A stretch of 64,000 nucleotides of DNA from Plantibacter sp. VKM Ac-2880 (GTDB lineage Bacteria > Actinomycetota > Actinomycetes > Actinomycetales > Microbacteriaceae). Below, piece after piece: positions 1-7,915 of this stretch. A program made the translations under genes and the position numbers. Location of the stretch: contig NZ_JADKSJ010000001.1 of assembly GCF_015351235.1 (NCBI RefSeq), positions 976,289 to 1,040,288 on the forward strand, given 5' to 3'. Below the pieces are notes generated by a model, which saw only the letters and a list, made by a program, of their open reading frames with translations, made no database searches and was not told the DNA's origin. Numbering within the stretch: the stretch's first letter is position 1; each line of letters opens with the position of its first letter.

Positions 1-1094
<1,094 letters not shown>

Positions 1095-1335
1095 GAGGGC
1101 AGGACTCCAAAGGAAGAGGGGGGATGCCGGACCCACCAATCTTAGCGGCGCGCGGTGACGAACAGATCCTCGGATGGGCGTCGGAGGTCGAGGCCGATTC
1201 GTCACGGTGTGGTGCTGGATTCGGGGTCGCTTCACGAGCTTCGAGATGGACCGTGACGAACGGCGTGATGGCTGCGTCCTATCACCAACGAAGCGATCAA
1301 CCGCTCGCTCGAGACGAACCAGGAAGGGCAACACC

Positions 1336-1794
1336 ATGTCGAACACCACCTCCTCCCCGAAGCCCACCGTCACGAAGGGTGTCGTCGGTGAGAACAACGC
1401 GGCGACCCAGGCGAACACCTACGGCAAGACGGTGATCGACAACGGTGTGGTCGCGAAGATCGCCGGCATCGCCGCCCGCGAGGTCCGCGGCGTGCACGCC
1501 CTCGGTGGCGGTGCAGCCCGCGCCTTCGGTGCCATCCGCGACGCCATCGGCTCCTCCGACCTGTCGCAGGGCATCCGCGTCGAGGTCGGCGAGACCCAGG
1601 TCGCCGTCGACGTCGTGATCGTCGCCGACTACCCGGTCGACCTGCAGGCCGTCGCCGGCGAGGTCCGCGCTTCGATCATCCGCGCGATCGAGCAGTTCGT
1701 CGGCATGGAGGTCACCGAGGTCAACGTGACCGTCAGTGACGTCTTCATCCCGTCCGAGGACGAGGACCAGGACGCTGAGGCGCGAGTCCAGTGA
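1336..1794 (+). CDS. Asp23/Gls24 family envelope stress response protein
   Basis: Asp23-type protein of 152 residues. In Firmicutes, Asp23 is a membrane-associated, envelope-linked stress protein anchored by AmaP; the biochemical role in actinobacteria is not defined. The conserved core starts with [22 protein letters not shown] and continues through an alpha/beta domain rich in Val/Ile strands (about residues 30-140), then an acidic tail (SEDEDQDAE). The start at 1336 is set by the Shine-Dalgarno AGGAAGG at 1321-1327, eight bases upstream; a longer in-frame reading from 1174 has no such site and looks non-coding. It is the first gene of a six-gene run and its stop overlaps the next GTG start. 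A second, shorter Asp23-like protein is encoded two genes downstream, suggesting a two-paralogue scaffold. Confidence 0.9.
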   Translation: MSNTTSSPKPTVTKGVVGENNAATQANTYGKTVIDNGVVAKIAGIAAREVRGVHALGGGAARAFGAIRDAIGSSDLSQGIRVEVGETQVAVDVVIVADYPVDLQAVAGEVRASIIRAIEQFVGMEVTEVNVTVSDVFIPSEDEDQDAEARVQ

Positions 1795-1982
1795 CCGCGA
1801 CCAACACCGGCATCCTGATCGGCGCCGTCCTCGCCCTCAGCTGGGTGGCCTTCGGGTTCTGGGCGTTCGTGTTCGTCGCGGTCGCGATGGGGATCGGTGC
1901 CCTCGTGGCCCGCATCGTCACCGGCCAGACCGATCTGAACGCGATCGTCGACGCCGTCCGCGGGAAGCGCGTCTCGTCATGA
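1791..1982 (+). CDS. Small two-helix membrane protein (DUF2273-like)
   Basis: A 63-residue protein, almost entirely hydrophobic between residues 7 and 43 (GILIGAVLALSWVAFGFWAF and VFVAVAMGIGALVARIV), compatible with two membrane helices joined by a tight turn, and a short basic cytoplasmic tail ending GKRVSS. Small DUF2273-type membrane proteins are habitual neighbours of Asp23 and AmaP genes, and size, hydrophobicity and position fit that family. It starts with GTG within the stop of the upstream Asp23 gene (GTGA overlap) and ends within the start of the next gene (ATGA overlap), so translation is coupled on both sides. The molecular function is unknown; by context it is part of the membrane anchor for the Asp23 proteins. 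Confidence 0.75.
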   Translation: MTATNTGILIGAVLALSWVAFGFWAFVFVAVAMGIGALVARIVTGQTDLNAIVDAVRGKRVSS

Positions 1983-2392
1983 CCACCGCCGTCCTCGACC
2001 GCGGGGTCACCCCGGTCGCCGAAGCGCCCGTCGTGCACCCGCACGGCGGGCCGGGCCGGACGCGGATCACCGCGAAGGCCCTCGAGCACGTCGCCGTCAA
2101 CATCGCGGCCGAATCGCTCGGGGTCCCGGCGGGACGCGTGAAGGTCGACCTCGCCGACGACCGGGGCGCGCTCGCGCTCATCGTCACCTCACCGATGAGC
2201 GCGATCCCGTTGGCGCGCGTCTCGGCCACTCCCGAGGCGTTCCAGCGTTCAGGGGGTTCCATCGTCGAGCGGGTCTCAGCCGCCACCACGGCCATCGCCG
2301 CCCGCGTCGAACAGTTGTCCGGCTCGCACGTCTCCCGGGTCTCCATCCGCGTGAGCGGACTGGAGATCGACCAGGAAGGACGGATCTCATGA
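1979..2392 (+). CDS. Second, divergent Asp23-like protein
   Basis: A 137-residue soluble protein beginning MTTAVLDRGVTP. After an extended N-terminal stretch of about 30 residues, the segment GRTRITAKALEHVAVNIAAE has the layout of the Asp23 start ([18 protein letters not shown] in the upstream paralogue) and is followed by a similar strand-helix pattern ending SRVSIRVSGLEI. I infer a diverged Asp23 domain. The start codon overlaps the preceding stop (ATGA), as does its own stop with the next start, which makes it an obligate part of the operon. Two Asp23-type proteins made next to membrane-anchor proteins suggest a hetero-oligomeric layer under the membrane. The family call is by pattern, so a profile search against Asp23 would settle it. 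Confidence 0.7.
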   Translation: MTTAVLDRGVTPVAEAPVVHPHGGPGRTRITAKALEHVAVNIAAESLGVPAGRVKVDLADDRGALALIVTSPMSAIPLARVSATPEAFQRSGGSIVERVSAATTAIAARVEQLSGSHVSRVSIRVSGLEIDQEGRIS

Positions 2393-2997
2393 CCGCCACC
2401 GCAGCCACGACCCCGGCCGCCGGCCCGACGAAGGTGCTCCGCCGCCTAGCTCGCCGCGAACTGCACTCGCCGCGTTCCACGGCCGCGATCCTCCTCGCCG
2501 TCCTCCTCGTGCTCGTCGCGCTCTGGATCGCCGTCGAGACGGTCCTCGCCCTCATCGGCGTCCGCCCGCTCCTCGTCGCTCCGGGCGAGATCCCGAACGC
2601 TGCCGCGAGTCTGCCGACCACGCAGCCCGTCATCCTCGGCGTCGCGGGTGCGCTCGTGCTCCTCCTCGGCGTGCTCCTCCTCGGGATCGCCCTCGGACCC
2701 GGGCGTCGACACCGTCACCTCTTGTCGACCGGTCGCGTCCTCGCGGTCGTCGACGACGAGGTCATCGCCTCCGCCCTCGCACAGCGCGCCTCGACGGCGG
2801 CCGGCACGCACCCGGACGGCACCTCGGTGGCGGTCGGGCGACGGTCCGCGGCGATCCGCATCACCCCGGCCAGCGGTCTGCCCGTCGACCGCTCGGAGGT
2901 CGACCGCGCCGTCGCAGCAGACCTCGACGCGTTCGGGCTGCAGCCGTCGCTCCGGGCGACCACCTCCATCTCGTCGAACGGGAAGGTCGGACAGTGA
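2389..2997 (+). CDS. DUF6286-like bitopic/polytopic membrane protein of the Asp23 operon
   Basis: A 202-residue protein with a basic, Ala/Thr/Pro-rich N-terminus (VLRRLARRELHSPRS), two membrane helices at about residues 31-57 and 80-102, and a soluble C-terminal domain of about 95 residues. Similar proteins annotated DUF6286 sit in actinobacterial Asp23 loci. The C-terminal domain has a strand-helix pattern (VDRSEVDRAVAADLDAFGL) resembling the helper domains of AmaP-like proteins. Start and stop overlap neighbouring genes by four bases, so it is translationally coupled. Role inferred from context: membrane platform interacting with the two Asp23-like proteins. No catalytic motif is visible. 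The domain name is from memory of the family and not tested. Confidence 0.65.
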   Translation: MTATAATTPAAGPTKVLRRLARRELHSPRSTAAILLAVLLVLVALWIAVETVLALIGVRPLLVAPGEIPNAAASLPTTQPVILGVAGALVLLLGVLLLGIALGPGRRHRHLLSTGRVLAVVDDEVIASALAQRASTAAGTHPDGTSVAVGRRSAAIRITPASGLPVDRSEVDRAVAADLDAFGLQPSLRATTSISSNGKVGQ

Positions 2998-3617
2998 ACT
3001 CCACCAACCGCGGACTCAACCGCCTGTTCATCCTGATCATCGGACTCGTCCTGGTCGTCCTCGGGGCTGCGGCGCTCGCGGCCGTCACCGTGCCCGTCGT
3101 CGCCGACTGGTGGCGCGACAACCGGGGTGCCGTGCTCGACACGATCGACGGCTGGTTCGCCTGGAACCCGTTCGTGGCGGTGCCGGGCACGGACGCCGGT
3201 CGGACGGCCTCGATCATCGTCCCGATCGCCGGGATCGTGCTGCTCGTGATCGTCGCCGCCCTGCTCATCTCGTTCGTCCTGCGCCAGGGCCGTGGCCGGT
3301 CCGGTGTCGTGCACCGCGCGACCGTGGAGCACGGCGACATCGTGCTCGAGACCGACGTCGCGGCCAACGCCCTCGGCGATGCGCTCGACGACACCGAGGC
3401 GTTCTCGGCCGTCCGCGTCTCCGCTTGGGACGTGAACCGGGCGCAGGCGCTCAAGGTCGCGGTGACCTGCCGGCGCGGCGTCTCGCCCCGGACGGCGGTG
3501 GAGACCGTCAGCTCGGCCGTCGAATCGCTCGACCGCCTCCTCGGCGTCGAACTCCCCGTCCTCGTCGAGGTCGGTGGCGGCTTCCGAGCCGCCAAACCGA
3601 AACGCGTCCTGCAGTGA
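2994..3617 (+). CDS. AmaP-like alkaline-shock membrane anchor protein
   Basis: A 207-residue protein with an N-terminal helix right after a short basic start (residues 12-34), a 40-residue loop containing the Trp-rich DWWRDN and DGWFAWNPF, a second helix (about 70-92), then a soluble domain of about 110 residues. This is the architecture of AmaP, which has two N-terminal membrane helices and tethers Asp23 to the membrane in Staphylococcus. The gene closes the chain of ATGA-type overlaps begun at 1791. A perfect 7-bp inverted repeat spans its stop codon (3611-3627). By analogy it would recruit the Asp23-like products to the inner membrane face. Supported by architecture and operon context rather than by a motif. 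Confidence 0.65.
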   Translation: MNSTNRGLNRLFILIIGLVLVVLGAAALAAVTVPVVADWWRDNRGAVLDTIDGWFAWNPFVAVPGTDAGRTASIIVPIAGIVLLVIVAALLISFVLRQGRGRSGVVHRATVEHGDIVLETDVAANALGDALDDTEAFSAVRVSAWDVNRAQALKVAVTCRRGVSPRTAVETVSSAVESLDRLLGVELPVLVEVGGGFRAAKPKRVLQ

Positions 3618-3627
3618 TCGTCACTGC
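3611..3627 (+). terminator. Short inverted repeat at the stop codon of the AmaP-like gene
   Basis: GCAGTGA-TCG-TCACTGC is a perfect 7-bp inverted repeat with a 3-base loop, overlapping the TGA at 3615-3617. It has no T-run and is short, so it is at best a partial terminator or an mRNA 3'-end stabiliser that separates the five-gene block from the following small gene. Confidence 0.35.
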
Positions 3628-3760
3628 TCCGGACGCGGCGGTGCAATTGCAAGCCCCCGTCCGAATCGGGCGATCCGCAGCAGGGAATCGCAGAATGCAG
3701 TGAGCACCACCGCCACTGTCGAACGCCCCACGGCGCATCCGTGGGAGAGGGAGCAACACC

Positions 3761-3979
3761 ATGGGTAAGAAGATCCTCCTCATCATCGTCGGCCTCATCG
3801 CCTTCGGCGCCTACACGCTCGGCGCGAAGGCCGGGCGTACGCGGTACCGCGAGATCAAGCACGCCGCTGAAGAGTTCTGGAACGACCCGCGCGTCGAGAA
3901 GGCGCGCAAGCAGGCCGTGAAGAAGGCGAAGAAGGCCACGGCGAAGGCGCAGAAGGAAGTCCAGAAGAAGCTCCACTGA
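3761..3979 (+). CDS. Small YtxH-like membrane protein with a lysine-rich cytoplasmic helix
   Basis: A 72-residue protein: one N-terminal membrane helix (residues 5-24, ILLIIVGLIAFGAYTLGAKA) followed by a long, highly charged amphipathic region rich in Lys and Ala (ARKQAVKKAKKATAKAQKEV). Single-helix YtxH-type proteins with this layout are common stress-associated membrane proteins; the function is unknown. The start is supported by the purine-rich GGGAGAGGGAG ending about nine bases before ATG. It lies 143 bases after the AmaP-like gene, so it is either the distal gene of the operon or has its own promoter; no convincing one is visible. A very strong hairpin at 4037-4088 follows. Confidence 0.75.
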   Translation: MGKKILLIIVGLIAFGAYTLGAKAGRTRYREIKHAAEEFWNDPRVEKARKQAVKKAKKATAKAQKEVQKKLH

Positions 3980-4036
3980 GCGGAGCTCCACTGAGTCGAG
4001 CAGGCCCCGGGTCATCCGCCCCGTCGGCCCGTCACC

Positions 4037-4088
4037 GCGAGAACGCCGTTCGCCCGCCTGGACTCAGGTGGGCGAACGGCGTTCTCGC
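4037..4088. terminator. Bidirectional terminator hairpin
   Basis: A 24-bp inverted repeat with a 4-base loop (GACT at 4061-4064) and a single G-T position; arms begin GCGAGAACGCC and end GGCGTTCTCGC. It lies between the convergent ends of the gene at 3761-3979 and the oxidoreductase at 4105-4962, so it can end transcription from both sides. Confidence 0.85.
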
Positions 4089-4104
4089 GTCGGTGCGGTG
4101 CAGA

Positions 4105-4962
4105 TCAGCCGGCGAGCGGACGGAGCCCCTCGACCAGCGGCGTCGTCGGGCTACCGATCAGGCGGCTGAGGTCGCCGCTCGTGTCACCGAGCAGGCCGTC
4201 GCGGGTGTTGCCGTCGAGCGCGACCACGAATCCTGCGGTGCCCTCGTCGAGACCGGCGGCCAGCAGCGCCTTCGTGTGGTCCTCGGGGGAGAGGTCCTGG
4301 TACACGACCTCACGGCCGATGACCTCGCCGATCGCCTGGGCCAACTCGGGCTGGGACCAGGCGACGTCACCGGAGAGCTCGTACACGGCGCCCTCGTGGC
4401 CGTCGGTCGTGAGGACCACCGCCGCTGCTTCGGCGTAGTCGGTGCGCGAAGCGCTCGACACCAGCCCGTCGCCGACGCTCCCGACGAAGGATCCGGTCGC
4501 CTTGGCCTGGTCGACGGCCTGGCCGTAGTTCTCCGTGTACCAACCGTTGCGCAGGATGGTGAACGGGACGCCGGAAGCGCGGATGAGTTCCTCGGTCGCT
4601 TTGTGCTCCGGCGCGAGGATGAGGGGCGAGGTGTCGGCCTTCGAGGCACTCGTGTAGACGATGCGGGCGACGTCGGCGCGCTTAGCTGCGTCGATGACGT
4701 TGGCGTGCTGGGCGACGCGCTGACCGACCTCGCTGCTGGAGACGAGCAGGACGGTGTCGCCGGCCTCGAGGGCGGCGTCGAGGGTCGCCGGGTCGGCGAA
4801 GTCGACCTTCGCGGTGCGCACACCCTGTGCGGCGAGGTCGGCGAGGGCCTCGGTGCGGCGGCCGGTGGCGACGATGGAGGCGGGATCGGTTCCACGGGCG
4901 AGCAGGTGCTCGACGACGAGGTGGCCGAGGTGGCCGGTGGCTCCGGTGACGACGAGAGACAT
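4105..4962 (-). CDS. NmrA/QorB-type NAD(P)-dependent oxidoreductase
   Basis: Atypical short-chain dehydrogenase of 285 residues that most resembles QorB/YtfG NAD(P)H:quinone reductases and NmrA-like redox sensors. The Rossmann motif VTGATGHLG (5-13) is intact and ends the first strand; the second strand carries GRRTEAL, an arginine pattern usually favouring NADPH. YTSASKAD and RNGWYTENY are typical NmrA-family segments; no YxxxK catalytic pair of classical SDRs is seen in the usual place. The gene is divergent from an HxlR regulator (5077-5448); 114 bp lie between them, containing inverted-repeat candidates. HxlR regulators commonly control adjacent quinone or aldehyde reductases, so a role in detoxifying quinone-like electrophiles is inferred. 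Confidence 0.85.
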   Translation of the reverse strand: MSLVVTGATGHLGHLVVEHLLARGTDPASIVATGRRTEALADLAAQGVRTAKVDFADPATLDAALEAGDTVLLVSSSEVGQRVAQHANVIDAAKRADVARIVYTSASKADTSPLILAPEHKATEELIRASGVPFTILRNGWYTENYGQAVDQAKATGSFVGSVGDGLVSSASRTDYAEAAAVVLTTDGHEGAVYELSGDVAWSQPELAQAIGEVIGREVVYQDLSPEDHTKALLAAGLDEGTAGFVVALDGNTRDGLLGDTSGDLSRLIGSPTTPLVEGLRPLAG

Positions 4963-5013
4963 GATGGTCCTTTCGTTGGGGTTCGCTGAGGAGGAACCCG
5001 CTCGCCATCACAT

Positions 5014-5054
5014 TACTTCCCGATCTGCAGTACCCACTTTCAGGTAAGCTACTG
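5014..5054. promoter_or_regulatory. Candidate HxlR operator region
   Basis: Three overlapping dyads lie between the divergent oxidoreductase and HxlR genes: TACT-N11-AGTA (5014-5032), CAGTA-N17-TACTG (5028-5054) and TACC-N8-GGTA (5031-5046). TACT/AGTA and TACC/GGTA half-sites are typical of HxlR-family operators. Which dyad is used cannot be told from sequence. Confidence 0.5.
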
Positions 5055-5076
5055 TCCTCGACGTAAGGAATGTGCC

Positions 5077-5448
5077 ATGACAAGCGGAACCGTTCAGCTG
5101 GGAAGACGCCCGGGATTCACCGACGGCATCCTGCCTGCGGCGTGCCCGTCGCGCACGGTGCTCGACCACGTCACGAGCAAGTGGGGTGTGCTCGTCCTGC
5201 TCGCCCTGTCCGACGGCACCCATCGCTGGGGCGAGTTGCGGCGGGTGGTCCAGGGCATCAGCGAGAAGATGCTCGCGCAGACCCTGCGGACCCTCGAGGA
5301 GGACGGGCTCGTCGTCCGGGTCGCCCACCCCGAGATCCCGCCCCGGGTCGAATACAGCCTGAGTGACCGGGGCCGGGACCTCAACGAGCACCTGATGCCG
5401 CTCATGGAGTGGATCGACGGGAACGCGTCGGAGATCCTCGGTCGTTAG
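5077..5448 (+). CDS. HxlR-family winged-helix transcriptional regulator
   Basis: A 123-residue protein with the HxlR domain across residues 20-110: the hallmark CPSRTVLDHVTSKWGVLVLL (a cysteine at the N-terminal helix followed by K-W-G-x-L-L), the recognition helix region ISEKMLAQTLRTLEEDGLV, and the wing PRVEYSLSDRGRDL. The N-terminal Cys (about residue 23) is the redox- or electrophile-sensing position in family members such as YodB and HypR. The start is supported by TAAGGAA at 5064-5070. It is divergent from the NmrA-type oxidoreductase, its probable target, and its stop overlaps the stop of the convergent DUF1537 gene by four bases. Likely a repressor released by quinones or aldehydes; the ligand is inferred, not shown. 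Confidence 0.9.
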   Translation: MTSGTVQLGRRPGFTDGILPAACPSRTVLDHVTSKWGVLVLLALSDGTHRWGELRRVVQGISEKMLAQTLRTLEEDGLVVRVAHPEIPPRVEYSLSDRGRDLNEHLMPLMEWIDGNASEILGR

Positions 5449-6698
5449 GCGGTCCGCCCGAGCGCCGTAAGGACGTCGACGAGGGTCGACGGATCGCCGA
5501 CGTTGCCCGGCACGACGACGTAGAGCTTCTCCTCGTCCTCCGGGGTCACCACGCTCCAGACGCTCACGCCCGGCAGCACCTGGCCGAGCACCCGCGCGCG
5601 CCGTGCACCGAGCCCGACCCGGGCGACCTCGGCGGAGGTGATGCCGCCCTTCGACACGACGACCTCCACCGATCGTCGGAGCGCGGCGGTCGCCGACGTC
5701 AGCGCGATCATCACGCGCTCGCCGTGGTCGAGCGTGTTGTGCGCGGCGTCCCGTTCCCGCTCCGACGAGATGGCGGCGAACCCCGTCGCGGCGAGTCTCG
5801 GTCGAGCGACCTCCGCCACGGCCCGTCCGGTGGCGACCGGATCCTGGAGGGCGTCGCTCGTGGGGACGGTCTCGGCGGGGCCGAACGCCGCCTCGACGGG
5901 CGCGAGCTGTCGCGTCGCACCGATGGTGTGGGAGCCGCAGACGAGAAGCACGGCGATGGGCTCTGACACGAGCGGCGAGGGCAGCAGGCCGTCGCTCTCG
6001 ACGCCCGCTATGGCCGCCGCGAGGGGTGACGCAGACCGGACGACCACGTCGGCTCCGTCGGCCCAGGCCGCCGTGACGGCCTGCGCGATGATCCGGACGT
6101 CGTCTCCGGTCTCCGCGTCCGGAAGGAGCACCGTGCCGGGAACGGCGTCACGGAGCGCTGCACGGAACTCGGTGGCACCGTCGCGGAGACCCGCCAGGCC
6201 GAAGTGGGCGGCCTCCCGCCCGGACTGTTCGCGCACGTAGTCCGGCAGGTGTCCCGAGCGGAACGGGAACACGGGGTCCTGGGCGTACTCCGTCTCGTGG
6301 GCGGGCAGCGTCTCGTCACCGATCCGGACGTAGTGGGTGCCGTCGATCGTCGTGCGCCCACCCTCCGGGAAGGCCGGGACGAACACGATGACGCTGCGGT
6401 CCCCGGTGAAGACGGCGGTCTCGGGGAACACATGCCCGCGCAGGGTCGAGTCGCCGCGGAGCACGACATGGATACGTTCTCCCAGACGACGCCCGGCCTC
6501 CGCCGCCTGGTCACGAGTGCGTTCGAGGAGCGACACGGCCTCGTCCTCCGGGACGGCGCGGGTGTTGGTGAGCAGGTAGACGGCGTCGGCGGATCCGAGT
6601 GCGGTCTCCAGGAGGTCGGCGTCCCACTCGAGGAGCACGTCGACGCCGGACGCCGACTGCGTGCCCGTGGGGTCGTCGTCGAGGATGAGGGTCTTCAT
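5445..6698 (-). CDS. Four-carbon acid sugar kinase (DUF1537 / OtnK-DtnK type)
   Basis: ATP-dependent kinase of the DUF1537 family, whose characterised members phosphorylate 3-oxo-tetronates or D-threonate during breakdown of four-carbon acid sugars. The N-terminal family signature DDDPTGTQS is present (about residues 7-15), as is the C-terminal ATP-binding part (SKGGITSAEVARVGLG and VVVPGNVG). Length 417 residues is normal. The start at 6698 is fixed by AGGAGGT seven bases upstream; a longer reading from 6761 lacks this. It follows the dehydrogenase gene by 49 bases in one operon, which matches the LtnD-OtnK pairing of L-threonate/erythronate pathways; the decarboxylase/aldolase and isomerase partners (OtnC, OtnI) are absent here. 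Substrate is inferred. Confidence 0.88.
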   Translation of the reverse strand: MKTLILDDDPTGTQSASGVDVLLEWDADLLETALGSADAVYLLTNTRAVPEDEAVSLLERTRDQAAEAGRRLGERIHVVLRGDSTLRGHVFPETAVFTGDRSVIVFVPAFPEGGRTTIDGTHYVRIGDETLPAHETEYAQDPVFPFRSGHLPDYVREQSGREAAHFGLAGLRDGATEFRAALRDAVPGTVLLPDAETGDDVRIIAQAVTAAWADGADVVVRSASPLAAAIAGVESDGLLPSPLVSEPIAVLLVCGSHTIGATRQLAPVEAAFGPAETVPTSDALQDPVATGRAVAEVARPRLAATGFAAISSERERDAAHNTLDHGERVMIALTSATAALRRSVEVVVSKGGITSAEVARVGLGARRARVLGQVLPGVSVWSVVTPEDEEKLYVVVPGNVGDPSTLVDVLTALGRTA

Positions 6699-6747
6699 GC
6701 GGTGACCTCCTGATCGGCTGGGTGTGCGGTGTCGGTCCGGAGCCCGC

Positions 6748-7635
6748 TCACGCGTCGGCATCCTGGTAGGTCTCGATCACCCGGGAGTCATCGCGTGCGC
6801 CGAGGCCGGATGCTGCTGCGGCGAGGAAGCGTTCGCGCGCTGCGTCGAGGACGGGGGTCGCGGCTCCTGCCGCGCTCGCCGCATCGGCGACGAGGCCGGT
6901 GTCCTTCACGAAGATGTCGACGCGGCTCATGACCGGTGCGTCGGTGTCCTGCAGCATGCGGGGGCCGCGGTCCGACAGCATCCAGGAGGCGGCTGCGCCG
7001 GACTCGACGAGGGGGAGGACGGCCTGTGGGTCGAGGCCGAGCGAGGAGGCCAGCGCCAGGGCCTCGGCGGCGGCGGCGATGTGGACGGCGCAGAGGTGCT
7101 GGTTCACGACCTTGATGGCCTGGCCGTCACCGATGGCCTCGCCGACGATCCTGGCGGTGCCGAGGGCGGCGAGTGGCCCGGCGGCTGCGGCCGTCGCGGA
7201 GGGGGAGCCGGAGACGAACATGGTGAGCTCGCCGGTGCTGGCGCGTGCCACGCCGCCGGTGACCGGGGCGTCGACGACTGCTGCGCCCGCGGCTTCCAGG
7301 CGGGCTGCCTGGTCGATGACGGAGGCGGGTCCGACGGTGCTCATGATGATCCAGGTCTGGCCGGCGGCGTCCGTCTCGGCGAGGGCGATGTCGACGAGTT
7401 CGGCGAGCTGATCGGGTGTGGCGACCATGACGACGACGGTGTCGGCACGCGGCGCCTCGGTGATCGACCCGACCGCGGTGACGCCGGCGGCGGACGCGCG
7501 TTCCCGAGCGGCGGGGAAGGGGTCGACGCCCGTGACCTGGTGTCCTGCCGCCGCGAGCTGGGTGGCCATCGGGAGGCCGATCGCGCCGGTGCCGACGAAG
7601 GTGATGGTCGATGCGGGCTGTGGCGTCGATGCCAT
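6748..7635 (-). CDS. NAD-binding beta-hydroxyacid dehydrogenase (LtnD/GarR-like)
   Basis: Beta-hydroxyacid dehydrogenase of 295 residues, the family containing 3-hydroxyisobutyrate, tartronate semialdehyde and L-threonate dehydrogenases. The N-terminal Rossmann motif VGTGAIGLPMA fits the family (GxGxxGxxMA); the mid segment TGGVARASTGELTMFVSG carries the substrate-binding signature; GQAIKVVNQHL supplies the catalytic lysine. Because the next gene is a DUF1537 kinase, the most likely activity is C2 oxidation of L-threonate or D-erythronate to a 2-oxo acid. The ATG at 7635 is preceded by GGAGGAC; an in-frame upstream start would lie inside the operator. A palindromic ATTGGT-N3-ACCAAT operator (7651-7665) overlaps the -10 region, indicating repression by the GntR protein encoded at 9794-10501. 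Confidence 0.88.
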   Translation of the reverse strand: MASTPQPASTITFVGTGAIGLPMATQLAAAGHQVTGVDPFPAARERASAAGVTAVGSITEAPRADTVVVMVATPDQLAELVDIALAETDAAGQTWIIMSTVGPASVIDQAARLEAAGAAVVDAPVTGGVARASTGELTMFVSGSPSATAAAAGPLAALGTARIVGEAIGDGQAIKVVNQHLCAVHIAAAAEALALASSLGLDPQAVLPLVESGAAASWMLSDRGPRMLQDTDAPVMSRVDIFVKDTGLVADAASAAGAATPVLDAARERFLAAAASGLGARDDSRVIETYQDADA

Positions 7636-7650
7636 GGAGTCCTCCAGGGG

Positions 7651-7669
7651 ATTGGTTGGACCAATCGTA
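7651..7669 (-). promoter_or_regulatory. GntR/FadR-type operator and -10 of the dehydrogenase-kinase operon
   Basis: ATTGGT-TGG-ACCAAT (7651-7665) is a perfect 6+6 palindrome with the FadR-family core TGGT-N3-ACCA. On the minus strand the -10-like TACGAT (7664-7669) overlaps its upstream edge, so a bound repressor would cover the transcription start. The same palindrome, with one mismatch, precedes the gntR gene at 10514-10528. Confidence 0.75.
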
Positions 7670-7712
7670 CCGGCGGGGGTGTGCAGAGGCAAGCATCAGA
7701 GCCACACCTCCG

Positions 7713-7915
7713 CCGGTCACTGAGCTTGTCGAAGTGCCCACGAGGAACCCTTCGACAAGCTCAGGGACCAGAGTGTTCTGGACACAACTTTCCGGTCACT
7801 GAGCCTGTCGACGTGCCCACGAAGAACCCTTCGACAAGCTCAGGGACCAGAGTGTTCTGGACACAACTCCTCGGTCACTGAGCTTGTCGACGTGCCCACG
7901 AAGAACCCTCCGACA
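7713..7915. repeat. Tandem array of a 79-bp repeat containing TGAGCTTGTCGAAG palindromes
   Basis: Two full copies (7713-7791, 7792-7870) and a diverging partial third copy (from 7871). Each unit carries TGAGCTTGTCGAAG, a 15-base gap, and its inverse CTTCGACAAGCTCA, followed by GGGACCAGAGTGTTCTGGAC, itself containing the short palindrome CCAGAGTGTTCTGG. Copies differ at few positions, mostly in one palindrome arm (CTTGTCGAAG vs CCTGTCGACG). The HNH gene reads into copies two and three. Confidence 0.9.

Noticed and set aside
3642-3651. TGCAATTGCA palindrome in the gap before the YtxH-like gene
   Set aside because: Only 10 bp, single copy, with no regulator or promoter to connect it to.
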